Below the pieces are notes generated by a model. That model worked only from the letters and a program-made list of their open reading frames with translations, was not told where the DNA came from and ran no database searches. Shown piece after piece: positions 13,439-24,104 of a stretch of 64,000 nt of DNA. Numbering within the stretch: the first letter of the stretch is position 1; each line of letters opens with the position of its first letter. A program made the translations under genes and the position numbers. The stretch comes from Tamarix chinensis (Eukaryota > Streptophyta > Magnoliopsida > Caryophyllales > Tamaricaceae): positions 34,905,110 to 34,969,109 of the forward strand of contig CM060173.1 in NCBI GenBank assembly GCA_030549775.1, read 5' to 3'.

Positions 13439-14055
13439 ACTGTCAAGTGTCACAAGCTTTCCAATGAGTGTTTGAGAAGTCAATCTCATGTTTGCTTCTT
13501 CTCTCAAGTTTACGTTAAAACATGCCTTGTGGAAGAGTTCATTTTGTTACACTGATCACACTACTCGTGAAAAACATTACCCAAAAGGACGCGCTAGCTT
13601 AGGCTTAAAAGAAAAAGTGAACTACTTAACAGCATCAATGACCAAATGAATAGGTAAAATATACCATTTTCCTTTTGTCCTTCCATTTTTTTAATCTGAA
13701 TAACTAAGTTGAGTAAAGTTATGTAAACCTTCTATTTCATGCCAACATAAGGTATCTTGATCTGCACTTCAGCATATCTTTAATCCATATATATAAATGC
13801 GTCGAGTCCATATTCATAATTCAAGGAACATGATCTCAAGTAGACCAAACAAATTCCATAAACACATACAATAATATGCATGTACTTATCTAGTTTGTTT
13901 TCCATATATCTATTAGGAAGGAGGGGGGGGAGATATTATCAAACCAACCATGTACGTCTAGTGCCCACGTACTACTTAATTAATTACAATCTTCCTCGTG
14001 CATCATTTCTTTGCTTGTTATACGTACCGTGGTACGTATGTGCTAGTGGCGAAGG
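13439..14055 (+). promoter_or_regulatory. MSL upstream region with TATA box
   Basis: This is non-repetitive sequence leading into the MSL gene. A TATA-like motif (TATATATAAAT, 13788-13798) is well placed for a transcript starting near 13825, giving a 5' leader of roughly 230 bases. The leader would contain an upstream ATG at 13880. The TATA assignment is inferred from spacing only. Confidence 0.4.
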
Positions 14056-14215
14056 ATGGAGATCAAGGACCATCCTATTGATATTTCATCTGATCATGAT
14101 GAGCATGCGCCTCACCATACTACTTCAATTGCTCAAGATCCACAAATATCACTTACGACTGCACAGTCCCGCACTAATAATACTGCTGATGCTTCGTACT
14201 CATGTCCTGATGTAG
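13880..14215 (+). other. Upstream ORF overlapping the MSL start
   Basis: An ATG at 13880 opens a 111-codon frame that runs past the MSL ATG (14056) in a different frame and stops at 14213-14215. If the leader includes it, ribosomes starting there would miss the MSL start, so it could repress translation. The peptide has no recognisable family. It matters only if transcription starts upstream of 13880. Confidence 0.3.
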
Positions 14216-15641
14216 CGACTTTCATATCCATTTTAATTGCGTTTCTCCCTGTCATGGTATTATCCAGCATATTCATTCCAGGCATGATAATATTCTTAAT
14301 TCTTTTATATTGGATAGCAAGTATAGACGTATTCGCCAAATGCGATGATTATGTTGACATTGATGACGCGTATGATACCAATTTAGGTACCTATTGGCAT
14401 GACCTTATTTTTTCGATGGCCAAGAAAACAGGCACACTCATATTTGAATTGCTAGTGTATCTAGCATTATTTAAGATCGGCCCCTTGCCCCTAAGAAAAC
14501 TCAACTTTCTTCATTTCCCCCTATGGAAATGGTTTTTGATTGTCATCATATTTCTTGTATACTTTGGCCTTTGGTGTCTGACACGTTTATTGCTTCATAG
14601 AGCTAGGGAATGCACATCGAGTGACAAGGTCTTCTTGAGGGTTTACATGTTTCCCATATATGAAGGACTACTAGGAGAAGCCATATGGGGTTTTTACTTC
14701 CTGGTTGAGTTCTTAGTCTTCAAAATTATTGCCCCATCGATGCAAACCAAGACCCTAAATGTTGATGCCCATATATTGATTCATACCATAGTCTACTTGT
14801 TCATCGGGATCAATGTAGGCCGAATCCTTTCTGCTTCATTCGTAGCTTTGTTCCAGATGAAGTACCAGCATCATGGAAAATTGTTTTATGCCCCCAACAA
14901 GGAAGGCAACGGGATAGCTCGTAAAGAGCTTAATAGAACTCAAAAATACATGGGTGTTTGCAGACATGTTAAGGATTTATTATTAATTAAAAATTATGAT
15001 GAAAAGAATTGTGCAATTTATGTAGTGATTGGATTGAGGAGGAGCATTATTATTGTCCTCATCTCAATTTGGTCACTTATTCATTGGAACTATAACCTCG
15101 TAGGACTTGGGCAATCACCACATGCTGTTGTTCGGGAAGTCATCTATGTGGGCACCGTAACTCTTAGTTGCCTACTAATCTTTTCAATACTTTGGCTAAT
15201 GAAAACTTGCATCATGTTGTGGTGGAAGTATCGCTCCATGTACCACAAATTTTATAAGGAAGTGTTGGAAGCAGGGACGAAGTTGTACCTCCTTAGTATG
15301 ATATTTGGTCAGCAGCAGGATGTTCTGAGGGTTGGATGGAGTGGTAATAAGAATAATATTCGTAACGAGAACGCGGAGAAGAAGAGGATATATAGGGTGG
15401 TTGCAAAGGCAAGAACAATACTAGTGCATGACGTGACAAGCATCGACGTTGATCGACGGAAGGGAGATCAACCACAACTCATGAAGAATCCACAATATCA
15501 GCCTGGTATTTATGCCATCATGAGGATGGTTAAGTATTTTCTTCGTGCAGAATATGAGTTCAAAAAAGATATAAATGAAATGATTCAGAAGCATACAAAA
15601 AAATGGCGTCAAGCTCATCGTCCTTATGATCAAACTTCTAG
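14056..15641 (+). CDS. MSL exon 1 (N-terminus and membrane segments)
   Basis: Codons 1-528 plus two bases. The ATG at 14056 is the first in this frame after an upstream stop and begins MEIKDHPIDI. The donor is TCTAG|GTACGT. The open frame seen up to 15735 beyond 15641 is intron read-through. The exon carries eight predicted hydrophobic segments. WKWFLIVIIF (158-167) and the IGLRRS/LMKTC region (325-385) match blocks around the N-terminal membrane helices of MSL10-type channels. Confidence 0.8.
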
Positions 15642-16203
15642 GTACGTACATATATATAATTCTAAGTCGACCTACCTTGATGCGTGCGCGTGCGTGTATT
15701 TATCAAATAATTTTGGATTGAGTTTAGATCTATAATATAACCCCAATTTTTTTTTTTATAAAAAATTTCATATAGGATTGAGTTTATATTGTTGCACACT
15801 GCATGACCCTCCACCTCTAAACATTCAAGTTCAATGTTATACAATCTTAGCCTCTAACATAGATAGAGGATTATCTGGTGTATAAAAATATAAACTCGGT
15901 ATTATATAGTAATTTTCTAAAAGTTTAGGATGATATTTTATAGTAGCTCTAAACTTAAGATTATTTGGTATATTTTTCTATATATATTATGCATGTGTTA
16001 GCTTGATTTCCATAAGTACGTATATATATTTTGAGTATTCATGCAAGTATTAGGAATGTCAATGCACGCATGCATTTGCGTTGGATGTGCAAATTATAAG
16101 GTACAATCCATTGTCACATTGGCAATTCTATATAAAAAAAAAAGGTTAATTTGTTTTAGGAGGTTTGTCAAAGTGTAAACTCATGATTATTTTATATATT
16201 ATA

Positions 16204-16296
16204 TCTAAATTTAGGGTTATAACATAGGATTAAATTTTATGTTATGCATATATTATGTCTAAATTTAGGGTTATAACATAGGATTAAATTTTATGT
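16204..16296. repeat. Direct duplication, about 54-bp unit
   Basis: Two nearly identical copies of TCTAAATTTAGGGTTATAAC plus about 34 further bases stand head to tail in MSL intron 1. Confidence 0.85.
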
Positions 16297-16609
16297 TTGC
16301 CGATATTGCACACTATGTGACAATTTGTTTTAATAAATATGTGATGATTTTTTAACAATTATATAATGTTTTTTTTTTTCTACAATTGTTATGATGAAAT
16401 TTTATCACTTATTATGAAAAGTTTTAAAAGTTATGTGATGATTTTTCAACACGTAGATTATGATCATTATTAATATTTATGTCATAAATTTTCGACAACA
16501 ATGTAATAATTATTGTACATAAATATTGAAAGTTTACATAATTATTCTTTTTACTGAATTTTTTGTACAATTTTGTTGAAAATTTTATTTTAAAAGAATA
16601 TCAGTTTAC

Positions 16610-16623
16610 ATAATAATAATTTT
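16610..16623 (+). repeat. LINE target-site duplication, left copy
   Basis: ATAATAATAATTTT, identical to 18608-18621. It merges with the T-run that is the reversed poly(A) tail of the LINE. Confidence 0.75.
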
Positions 16624-18607
16624 TTTTTATGAATTGATGTTACATATCCCCGATAAACATAAGGGCTTAAGATATAAGAAAAAACTCTTAAGAAATCAGC
16701 GCATGGATATTATAAACCACCTCCTTTGCCCGATAGAGAAATTCTTTCCTACCGTTTCTGATCCAAAACCCAATACACATCTTTATGAGCATGATCATCC
16801 ATCTTCTGCAAACATCGACCTTTTCAAATACTTTCCTATTTCTGGAATCCTAGATCGTACCTAGGATTGCAAAGAAGGCTGCTTGCCAAATCTCTCCTCT
16901 CAAACCTTTGCTGGACACTCCAAACCAAGCTCTAGCATTGTCTTCCACAGTCTCGGATGTCACCCAGTAAAACCCTATCCATTCACAGATCTCGTACCAT
17001 GCCTTGCCTATCATAGCGCAATGCAAGAAAAGGTGATTGATCGTCTCCTACTCAGTATTACACATACGGCATATGGCGTCTCCTAAATTAATGATGTTCA
17101 ATCTAGCTAGTCTTTCCTTCGTGTTGAGATTCTATTGAACCGCAAACCAAGCTATTAGTTTAAATCTCTGAGGTTCTAGACTACTCCACATGACATGCTC
17201 TGCTCCCGTGGACCTCTCGTTGCCCGTAGAACTCTGATATTGCATCTGACAGACAGATTTCACTGAATACACCCCATAGGCCTCATGTTCCCATGCCACT
17301 GAATCATTCTCTTCCTTCCTTAGGACATACTGGTAGATCATCTCCTGCAGCTGTCTTGCCCGAACTTCTTCCCATCTGAAGAACTGCCTCCACCATCTCA
17401 AGTTCCAAACCCATCTCGCCCCCTCCCACACTCCCATCTCTGCCACTTTGCTCTCTTGTTGCTCTGAAATCGAGAACAGTCTAGGGAAGATGTTCCGCAA
17501 TGGACCTTTCCTCGTCCAATCATCCTGTCAGAATCTGACTCTATTGCCGTTTCCAATAATGATCTTCAAACCGGAGCTCAACATCGGGCTTCTCTTCCCT
17601 GTTCCAACTATATCAACCCAAGGGGAACACCTTCTTCTTGAAGAATCAATCTCAAAAGACCCTGCGTTTACCCTGGTATGAATAGAGGAGATAACTCTCT
17701 TCCAAGACGATCCTTCCACTGTACAAAATCTCCACCACCATTTAAATAGAAGAGCATTGTTTCTTAACACTATATCTCCCACCCCTAAACCCCCCACTAT
17801 CTTTAGTCTTCTGGATCACACTCCATTTGACTAGCGGTATCCCCTTCCTTTCCCCTTGCTGATGAATCCCAAATGGTACCCGTCATACCCAGGTGCTTTT
17901 GTAGGTTCACAAGACCATACTGCTCTTCTGACATCCTCCCTGCTAGGCATTGCTTTCAATTCTATACCTTCCTCCCTTGTCAGCCTCTGGAAACCATCCG
18001 TTGAGAGGCAAACGTCTGGTAGATCGGCTTGTCTATACATTTCTTTGAAGTAATCTATAATGACCTTCATCAGCTTCGACTGCTCTACAATTACCTTTCC
18101 TTTCTCCACTAGCCTCCTTATGGCCACTTTCTTCTTTCTGATTGCTGCAACTGTATGAAAATATTTTGTATTTCTGTCTCCCTCTTTGAAGCCCCTAACC
18201 CTAGCCACCTGCATCGAGTACGCTTCTTTCCTTCTATGCCACTTCCACAGTTGGGACTGCAAGGCCGCTTTTCTTGCTATTTTCACTTCAATGTTTAATG
18301 CATCTGATTCGGGCCCATCGATCTTTTTTACCTCTTCTTCGATCTGACTGATTCTCAATTCAAAGTCTCCAAAAACCTCTTTATTCCACTTCCTAAGTAA
18401 ACCCTTCATATTCTTGAATCTACTCTGACAAGACCTCCCTTCAAATTTCAACCAGCACTCTCCAACGAAGCCTCGGAACTTTGGATGTGTTAGCCACATA
18501 TCTCAGGTCCTAAACGGTCTCGGCCCAACCCTTATAATATTGGCACTCAGCCTAATCGGATTGTGATCCGAGAGAGATCGACCCAGCCCAATGCAATGGA
18601 TATCCGG
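16624..18607 (-). mobile_element. 5'-truncated LINE inside MSL intron 1
   Basis: An antisense L1-type plant LINE of about 1.98 kb with a short poly(A) (T-run 16621-16629 on the plus strand) and a 14-bp target duplication. Reading the minus strand from 18580: the end of the endonuclease (RSLSDHNPIRLS), the linker (17831-18499, with WKWHRRKEAY and DRNTKYFH) up to APGYDGYHLGF, then an abrupt jump to GGLGVGDIVLRNNALLFKWW (from about 17797) and the zf-RVT-like end. The reverse transcriptase core is missing: about 1.1 kb relative to the longer LINE at 20371-26200, including the FADD box. The frame also has stops (for example TGA for the W of the expected FWDMW motif near 18500). It is not mobile. 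Confidence 0.85.
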
Positions 18608-18621
18608 ATAATAATAATTTT
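18608..18621 (+). repeat. LINE target-site duplication, right copy
   Basis: ATAATAATAATTTT, matching 16610-16623. Confidence 0.75.
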
Positions 18622-18903
18622 ACCCTAAAAGTATATTAATATGTGTAGTTATCTGCAGAGGAAAAGCTTAAATTATTTTGATATGAATTTTTTATAATAA
18701 TTTTTAGTAACTAAAAGGAAAAATGATTTAGTTTAAGAATTAGGTGCACCTGTTGCATGAATCTCTAGTGCAAATTAAATTCATGCAATAACATGGAAAT
18801 TAATTAAGAAATCAACTTCATGTATATATAGACACACACACACGCACACACGTACTGCTACATCCGTAACATATTATTTTTAATTAAAATAATTAACTTG
18901 CAG

Positions 18904-19336
18904 TAAAGTATTGAGCCAGGACGATATAACAAAAGCATATGGAAGTGAAAAATTACATAAAGACGACTTTGATATGCTGCGTAGGCAGATGGAGGAAGAA
19001 GTCGGGGAAGGACATGTCAAACTCCGAGATTTTGAGATCTGGATGAAAATGTCGTATACGAAGTGTTACAACATGGCCAACACACTAGCGAGTGCAAAAC
19101 AACTGTCGGATTACTTGAATCGGGCGATGGTTGTAATCAATATCCCTACTATAATTGGCATTTGGCTCGTCAAGTACACAAAAAACACAAAAACGGTGAC
19201 CATACTTACGGCACCCATCCTGGCAGTGTCTTTTGTATTCCAAGACACTATTTCAACTGTGTTCAAATGAATTATATTCTCATACGCCATCCATCCGTAT
19301 GATATCGGCGATTACTGCATCATTGAGAATACCAAG
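18904..19336 (+). CDS. MSL exon 2 (loop, pore segment, in-frame TGA)
   Basis: Codons 529-673. The first base completes AG|T (Ser529). The text begins KVLSQDDITKAYGS and is clearly MSL-like. The TKCYNMANTLASAKQLSDYL segment precedes the last membrane helix (604-620), and the pore-lining region follows (627-650). TGA at 19268-19270 is codon 651. After it IIFSYAIHPYDIGDYCIIENTK continues in frame up to the donor AAG|GTAATT, at the position where MSL10-type genes also have an intron. Confidence 0.8.
19268..19270 (+). other. In-frame TGA, codon 651 of MSL
   Basis: It sits between VFK and IIFSYAIHP. MSL10-type proteins have VFES-II at this place, so the stop stands where serine is expected. One change (TCA to TGA) would explain it. 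Confidence 0.85.
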
Positions 19337-19554
19337 GTAATTAATTAAGCAATCAGTATATATGTAACTCACGTACGTAGGAGTGTGCGTACGAATATAG
19401 ATTAATTTCATGTATCTATGCATTCTCTAGATATTCTTTAATTTGTTCTTTATATATATATATAGGTAGCAGATAAATAAATAAATAAATAATTGACTTC
19501 TTTAATCTGCCGTTGTTGGAATGTTTGAACAATATAATTAATTGATATATACAG

Positions 19555-19772
19555 TATGAAGTGAAGCGAATTGACTTCTGGCGAACAACTTTCTTAAAAC
19601 TCGAGACCAATGAGATAGTGGCGTATCCAAACTCAGCTTTGTTCGATAAGTCTATTATCAACAAGAGCCGCGAGAATGGTGGCTTGGATGCCAAAGACCA
19701 CCTTCAGTTCACTTTTGAAAGTAATTCAGATAAACGAAAGATCGTGGAACTCACAGACAGGATTGACGAGCA
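19555..19772 (+). CDS. MSL exon 3 (MscS beta domain)
   Basis: Codons 674-745 plus two bases. The acceptor is ACAG|TATGAA and the donor GAGCA|GTAAGT. It encodes YEVKRIDFWRTTFLKLETNE, then IVAYPNSALFDKSI with the YPNS block typical of the family. Two broken copies of this exon with flanking intron lie at 7983 and 13242. It has GCGA near its start where both copies lack it. Confidence 0.85.
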
Positions 19773-19966
19773 GTAAGTCTCTCGATCTACTTACGCTCAA
19801 ATGAATAACATAGGAGAACGAAGTAGGGAAGGTACAAGAAGAAGAATAAGGACAATGGGGTGTAGCTAGCATATGATGCGGTGGTGTTTTCTATTTTATA
19901 TACACCCATATTAATACATAGTCAATTAATTTGTAATTCTAATTCTATATATATATATATTGCCAG

Positions 19967-20219
19967 TTTTTCGCGGGAACAATCCACGAAGAAACAACAA
20001 GTTGAGGTGTCATACGATATTAGAGGCGCTCGGAAACAGATCAACTTGAACATCAAGTTCAGACATAACGTAGAAGATCCGGGCTTGTTGAATTCCGAAC
20101 TTCTTCGGAAGAAGATAAGTAATAAAAAGGAATTGGAGGATCACATTATGAAACTGTGCAACCAATATGGCTTGCAGGTCGTAGCTCATGACAACGAGGA
20201 AAAAGAAGACAATTCTTGA
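19967..20219 (+). CDS. MSL exon 4 (C-terminal domain)
   Basis: Codons 746-830. The acceptor is TTGCCAG|T. The first base completes CA|T (His746). The encoded end runs from FSREQSTKKQQ through KKELEDHIMKLCNQYGLQ to the TGA at 20217-20219. It matches the C-terminal helical part of MSL proteins, where a conserved tract reads E-x3-K-x3-x2-Y. Confidence 0.8.
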
Positions 20220-20370
20220 ACCACACGATTATAATAATTTGGCATGGCATTCGGTGATCAATGCATTTTTCACCTTCCTATATATGCTAGCCAATCTTGT
20301 TCGTCAGTATCAATGTATAAAAGACAGTAAGTTGTTGCTGTGTATTTATTTATTTGTTTATTTATGTGTT
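20220..20370 (+). other. Likely MSL 3' UTR
   Basis: Only about 150 bases separate the MSL stop from the poly(A)-like end of the antisense LINE. There is no clear AATAAA. The original 3' UTR may be cut by the LINE. Confidence 0.4.
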
Positions 20371-20466
20371 TTTTTCTTTTTCTTTTTTGATAATTTGAGG
20401 ATTACAGACAGTAAAACTAAATTAAAAAACGAGCAGTAGCGAAAATTTCCTAAAAGCATGAACTCC

Positions 20467-21507
20467 TCACAGAAAAGCTTGTATGTTATGGACAACCTCA
20501 TCAATTCTATAAGGAAAATTGTATCTTCTATGCTTGATCCAGAAGCCAATTCTTTGTTTTATAAGTAGCGACATCCAACTTCTGCAGATCTGAATATTTT
20601 CAAATATAGCCTTATTTCTGAATTCCCAAATAGTTCCTATTATGGCAAAGAAGGATGTTGACCAAATTTCACTCTGTATACCTTTATCTTTATCTCCTAG
20701 CCAAATAGCAGCGGTTTCTTCAGTAGATCTCGGCATCACCCAAGACCTTCCAAGCCAATCGCAAATCTCGTACCATAACTTCCCTGTCACACTACAATGA
20801 AGAAAGACATGGTTAATTGATTCTTGAATATCTTTGCAAAAAGGGCATCCTGCATCACTGACGTTTCCACCCCTAATTCGGATCAATCTATCTCTCGTAT
20901 TAAGTCTTTGTTGTATCGCAAACCATGTGATCAGCTCGATTCTCGATAATACCAACCCACACCACACCCGACTCCAGATATTGTTGTTCAGATTCCCCCC
21001 AGGCACATTCTGATATGAAGCTTCACAATAGGATTTGACTGAAAACATACCCCTCTGATCATACTCCTAACTAATCCCATCATGTCTTCCCCTACGTAGA
21101 TCAAACTGAGAGACCAGATTCTCCATTTGCTCCCTTTGTCTTTCCTCCCAGTCAAACAAATGCCTCCTCTACAAGAATTTCCAATGCCATTGATCCCCAT
21201 CCCAGAAGCCCATATCTGCTATACTGTTTTCCTTCTGGTCAGATATCATAAAAAGTCTTGGGAACATTGTCTTTAGTGGACCATTCTCCATCCATTTATC
21301 CTTCCAAAAACCAACTCTACTACCCTCTCCAATGATGATCTTTAAACCAGAGCTAAGAATAGGATTAGTCTTGCCTGCGTTCACTATGTCCGCCCACGGT
21401 GTCCATCCTTTCTTCTTATCCGGAGTTCGTAGGGTACCAAAACGATCCTCCGAATAAATAGACTGGATAACCTTCTTCCATGATGCTCCCTCCATTGTAA
21501 AGAACCT
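20467..21507 (-). pseudogene. LINE ORF2 C-terminal part (zf-RVT-like)
   Basis: Open blocks at 21495-21169, 21200-20988 and 21048-20467 carry the segment after the reverse transcriptase and the zf-RVT-like region: LITWFAIQQRLNTRDRLIR, then G-C-P-F-C, then INHVFLHC and a tail of RNKAIFENIQ. These residues form the C-x2-C ... H-x4-C pattern seen in plant LINEs. A TAG at about 21070 and frame changes near 21170 interrupt it. Confidence 0.75.
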
Positions 21508-22716
21508 CTACCACCATTTAAATAAAAGGGCATTATTTCTCATAGTTAAATCTCCAATGCCCAAACCCCCTAGACTCTTCGGTCTCTGTAACACCTTCCA
21601 ACTAATCAACGGAAGCTTACTACTCCAGAAGAACTTCCTTTGAATGCTAATAATCTCCTTAACTACTCCTTTCGGGATCCTGAACAGGCTCATATAATAC
21701 ATAGGTAAACTGTTCAAAACACTCTTTATTAACACTAGTCTCCCTGCTCTTGAAAGAAGTTTCGACTTCCATCCTGCCAACCTTTGTCTAATCTTTTCCA
21801 CCACTGGTTTCCACACCTGACTGCTGTTGATATTTGTTCCTAAGGGTAATCCAAGATAAGAAATTGGTAAGGTACTAGTTCTGCAATTCATAATCTCTAG
21901 TGCTTCCTTTTGAAAATGAGATTCCACCCCCAACCCTATGATTTCTGACTTTTCGTAGTTTACACTCAATCCAGACACTAAATGGAAACAATCAAGAAAC
22001 CTCCTCCAATTTATGATGTTCTCATACGACGCCGCACAAAAAATCATAGTATCATCTGCAAACTGAAGATGAGTGACCTCACAATTATCTTTCCCCACTT
22101 CCAATCCACGAATCAACCCTTTATTTATACATCTTCTAATAAGTTGATTGAACGCTTCCACTACCAAGACAAACAAGAACGGGGATATGGGATCCCCTGT
22201 TTGAGACCCCTCCTCATCTTGAAAGGCATAGTCGGGGAACCATTAATAAGAACTGAAATACTAGCCGTTGAAATACATTCTTTTATCCACCCTCTCCAAA
22301 TACTCCCGAAACCCATGATGCTCATAATTTTATCCATGAAGTCCCATCTTATACTGTCGTACGCTTTTTGAAAATCCAACTTTATCATTACCCCTCTTGC
22401 TCCTCTTTTCTTCTTGACCCATTGAACTATCTCATTTGCTACCAAAACCCCATCCATAATGCTTCTTCCTTATATGAATGCTGACTGAGAATCACTTACC
22501 AAACTGCCCACGACACATTTCAATCTGTGTGCTAAAATCTTTGCTATGACCTTATAAATACAACCTACTAAGCTGATGGGCCTGAATTGATTGGTCTCCT
22601 CCGGTTTTTCTACTTTCGGGATCAACGTAAGTAGAGTGGTATTTACTCCTTTTGGCATTCTACTCGACTGAAAAAACTCTAGAACTGAATCAGTGAATTT
22701 TTCCTCGATGACCCCT
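21508..22716 (-). pseudogene. LINE reverse transcriptase, frameshifted
   Basis: The domain order is intact: TLIPKVEKPEETNQFRPISL (from 22640), SQSAFI, LDFQKAYDSIRWDF, RRGLKQG, then the catalytic FADD box at 22062-22051 and LPISYLGLPLG further on. Breaks are the stop at 22470-22472 (after SQSAFI), a single-base deletion in the C-run near 22193-22197 that splits the QGDP motif, and TAG for tryptophan at 21508-21510 (FKWW*RF). The enzyme would synthesise cDNA at the nick made by the ORF2 endonuclease. This copy cannot. Confidence 0.85.
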
Positions 22717-24104
22717 CACATTTTTCGGATGAAGCCCATGTGATATCCGTCATACCCTAGAGCTTTAAGAGGTGCACAATCCCACACAGCCTTCTTAACT
22801 TCCTCCCTTTCAGGCATGCTTTCCAAATCACGACTCTGCTCCTCAGATAACTTGTTGAAGCCCTCCTCCGAGATACTAATATCTGGCAGATCCGCCCTAC
22901 TATATAGGCCTTCAAAGTAATCCACTATCACCTTCTTAATTCTTGCATGTTCGGTAATCTCTGCGCCCTTATCCACTATTCTGCTTATCCTGGCCTTCTT
23001 TTTCCTGATAGTAGCCACTGCGTGAAAGTACTTTGTATTCCTATCCCGTTCCTTGAATCCTTTAATCTTAGCAATCTGCATCCAGTACGCTTCCTTTCTC
23101 TTATGCCATTTCCAGAGTTGGTTTTCCAAAGCTGCTCTTCTAGCAATCTTCTCTTCATCTCCATTTGCGGTTACATCCAGGTTTCCTAGCTTCACCAATT
23201 CAGAATCCAACAGTCTAATTTTTGTATCAAAATCCCCAAAAATATCTCTGTTCCAGTCTTTTAACATACTCTTCATCCTTCTCAGATTATCCTGACACGT
23301 TTCCCCTTCCATCTTGGCCCAACAATCAGCCACAAATCTTTGGAACTTTGGATGAGAGAACCACATATCCCAAAATCTGAAAGGTTTCGATCCATCACCC
23401 CCATTTCTGATAGAAAGGCGAATAGGAGTATGGTCCGAGAGAGACCTATCTAAAGCCATACTCCACAAATCCGAAAAAACCGATAACCAAGCTGGGTCAA
23501 TCAGAAAATGGTCTAAAAGGTTGGCAGAGCCAACCTTCAACCATGAAAACTTCACGTTGGTGGGGGTTAAATCCAAGAGCCCCATCCTTTCTATCCAGTC
23601 ATTAAAGAATCTGACACTAGTCACATCCACCTAACCCCCTTTTCTCTCGTTCTGGTGACGTACTTCATTAAAGTCCCCCATCACTAAAAGCGGCCTAGTA
23701 CATTGTTGTCCCATGTCCCCCAACTCTTCCCATAAATCCTTATTATCTCTTGTATCCGGGAAACCATACACAAGTAAAACCGCACACTCAAAAGAACCCG
23801 GACCTAAATCTCCTTCTATAAGAATCCATCTATTACCCCTCTTGATATTTTGCACCCCAAAACGCTGCGAGTCCCATCCTAATATTAAGCCCTCACTCCT
23901 ACCTTGAGCTAGAGAGTCTCTCCATTCGATCCCTCCATTGCTCCATACTCTCTCCTTCCAACTATCTGAAACCACTTGATGTTTTGTCTCTACTAATCTA
24001 AAAATCCATGGTCTCTCTTTTGATATCACTGCTTGAATACTCGATAATTTTCCCAAGGCACCAATTCCCCTTACATTCCGGCTTATTATTATCATAGATA
24101 TCAC
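22716..24104 (-). pseudogene. LINE ORF2 endonuclease and linker, one internal stop
   Basis: The APE-type endonuclease starts with MISMIIISRNVRGIGALGKL. Recognisable catalytic blocks are NVRG, VETK, LLVMGDFNE and, after the stop, LLDHFLID and SLSDHTPI. TAG at 23631-23633 falls just after the GDFNE block, and the same frame continues open to 22719. The linker after the endonuclease carries the family blocks WKWHKRKEAYWMQ and DRNTKYFHAVATIRKKK, then GYDGYHMGFI. Apart from the stop this half is well preserved. Confidence 0.85.

Larger units (their letters stand above)
15642..18903 (+). other. MSL intron 1
   Basis: A 3.26-kb intron, GTACGT donor and TTAACTTGCAG acceptor. It contains a LINE insertion (16624-18607). 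The rest is AT-rich, with a 54-bp direct duplication at 16204-16296 and a CA-rich tract near 18832-18850. No other gene is seen. Confidence 0.8.
14056..20219 (+). pseudogene. MscS-like mechanosensitive channel (MSL10-type), nonsense-bearing
   Basis: The family forms stretch-activated ion channels in plant membranes. Four exons (14056-15641, 18904-19336, 19555-19772, 19967-20219) have GT-AG introns and phases that join exactly into 830 codons. Residues 1-50 are a hydrophilic N-terminus. Hydrophobic segments follow at about 53-75, 76-94, 122-145, 155-180, 195-228, 238-265, 318-345 and 362-390. A hydrophilic loop runs to about 600. The last membrane segment (604-620) leads into the pore-side helix and MscS beta domain, with the family hallmark IHPYDIGD (658-665), then YPNS and the C-terminal domain. 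Codon 651 (19268-19270) is TGA where MSL10-type proteins have serine. No splice site avoids it, and two exon junctions lie downstream, so nonsense-mediated decay is expected. Everything after the stop remains open and family-like. Either a recent null allele, a young pseudogene or a base error explains this. Confidence 0.85.

Noticed and set aside
13439..13555. Continuation of the open frame after exon-3 copy 2
   Set aside because: Homology to MSL stops at about 13438 and no donor site or family similarity follows.
15642..15735. C-terminal extension of the 559-residue open frame in MSL exon 1
   Set aside because: The GT donor at 15642 and exact phase match to the acceptor at 18903 show this is read-through into intron 1.
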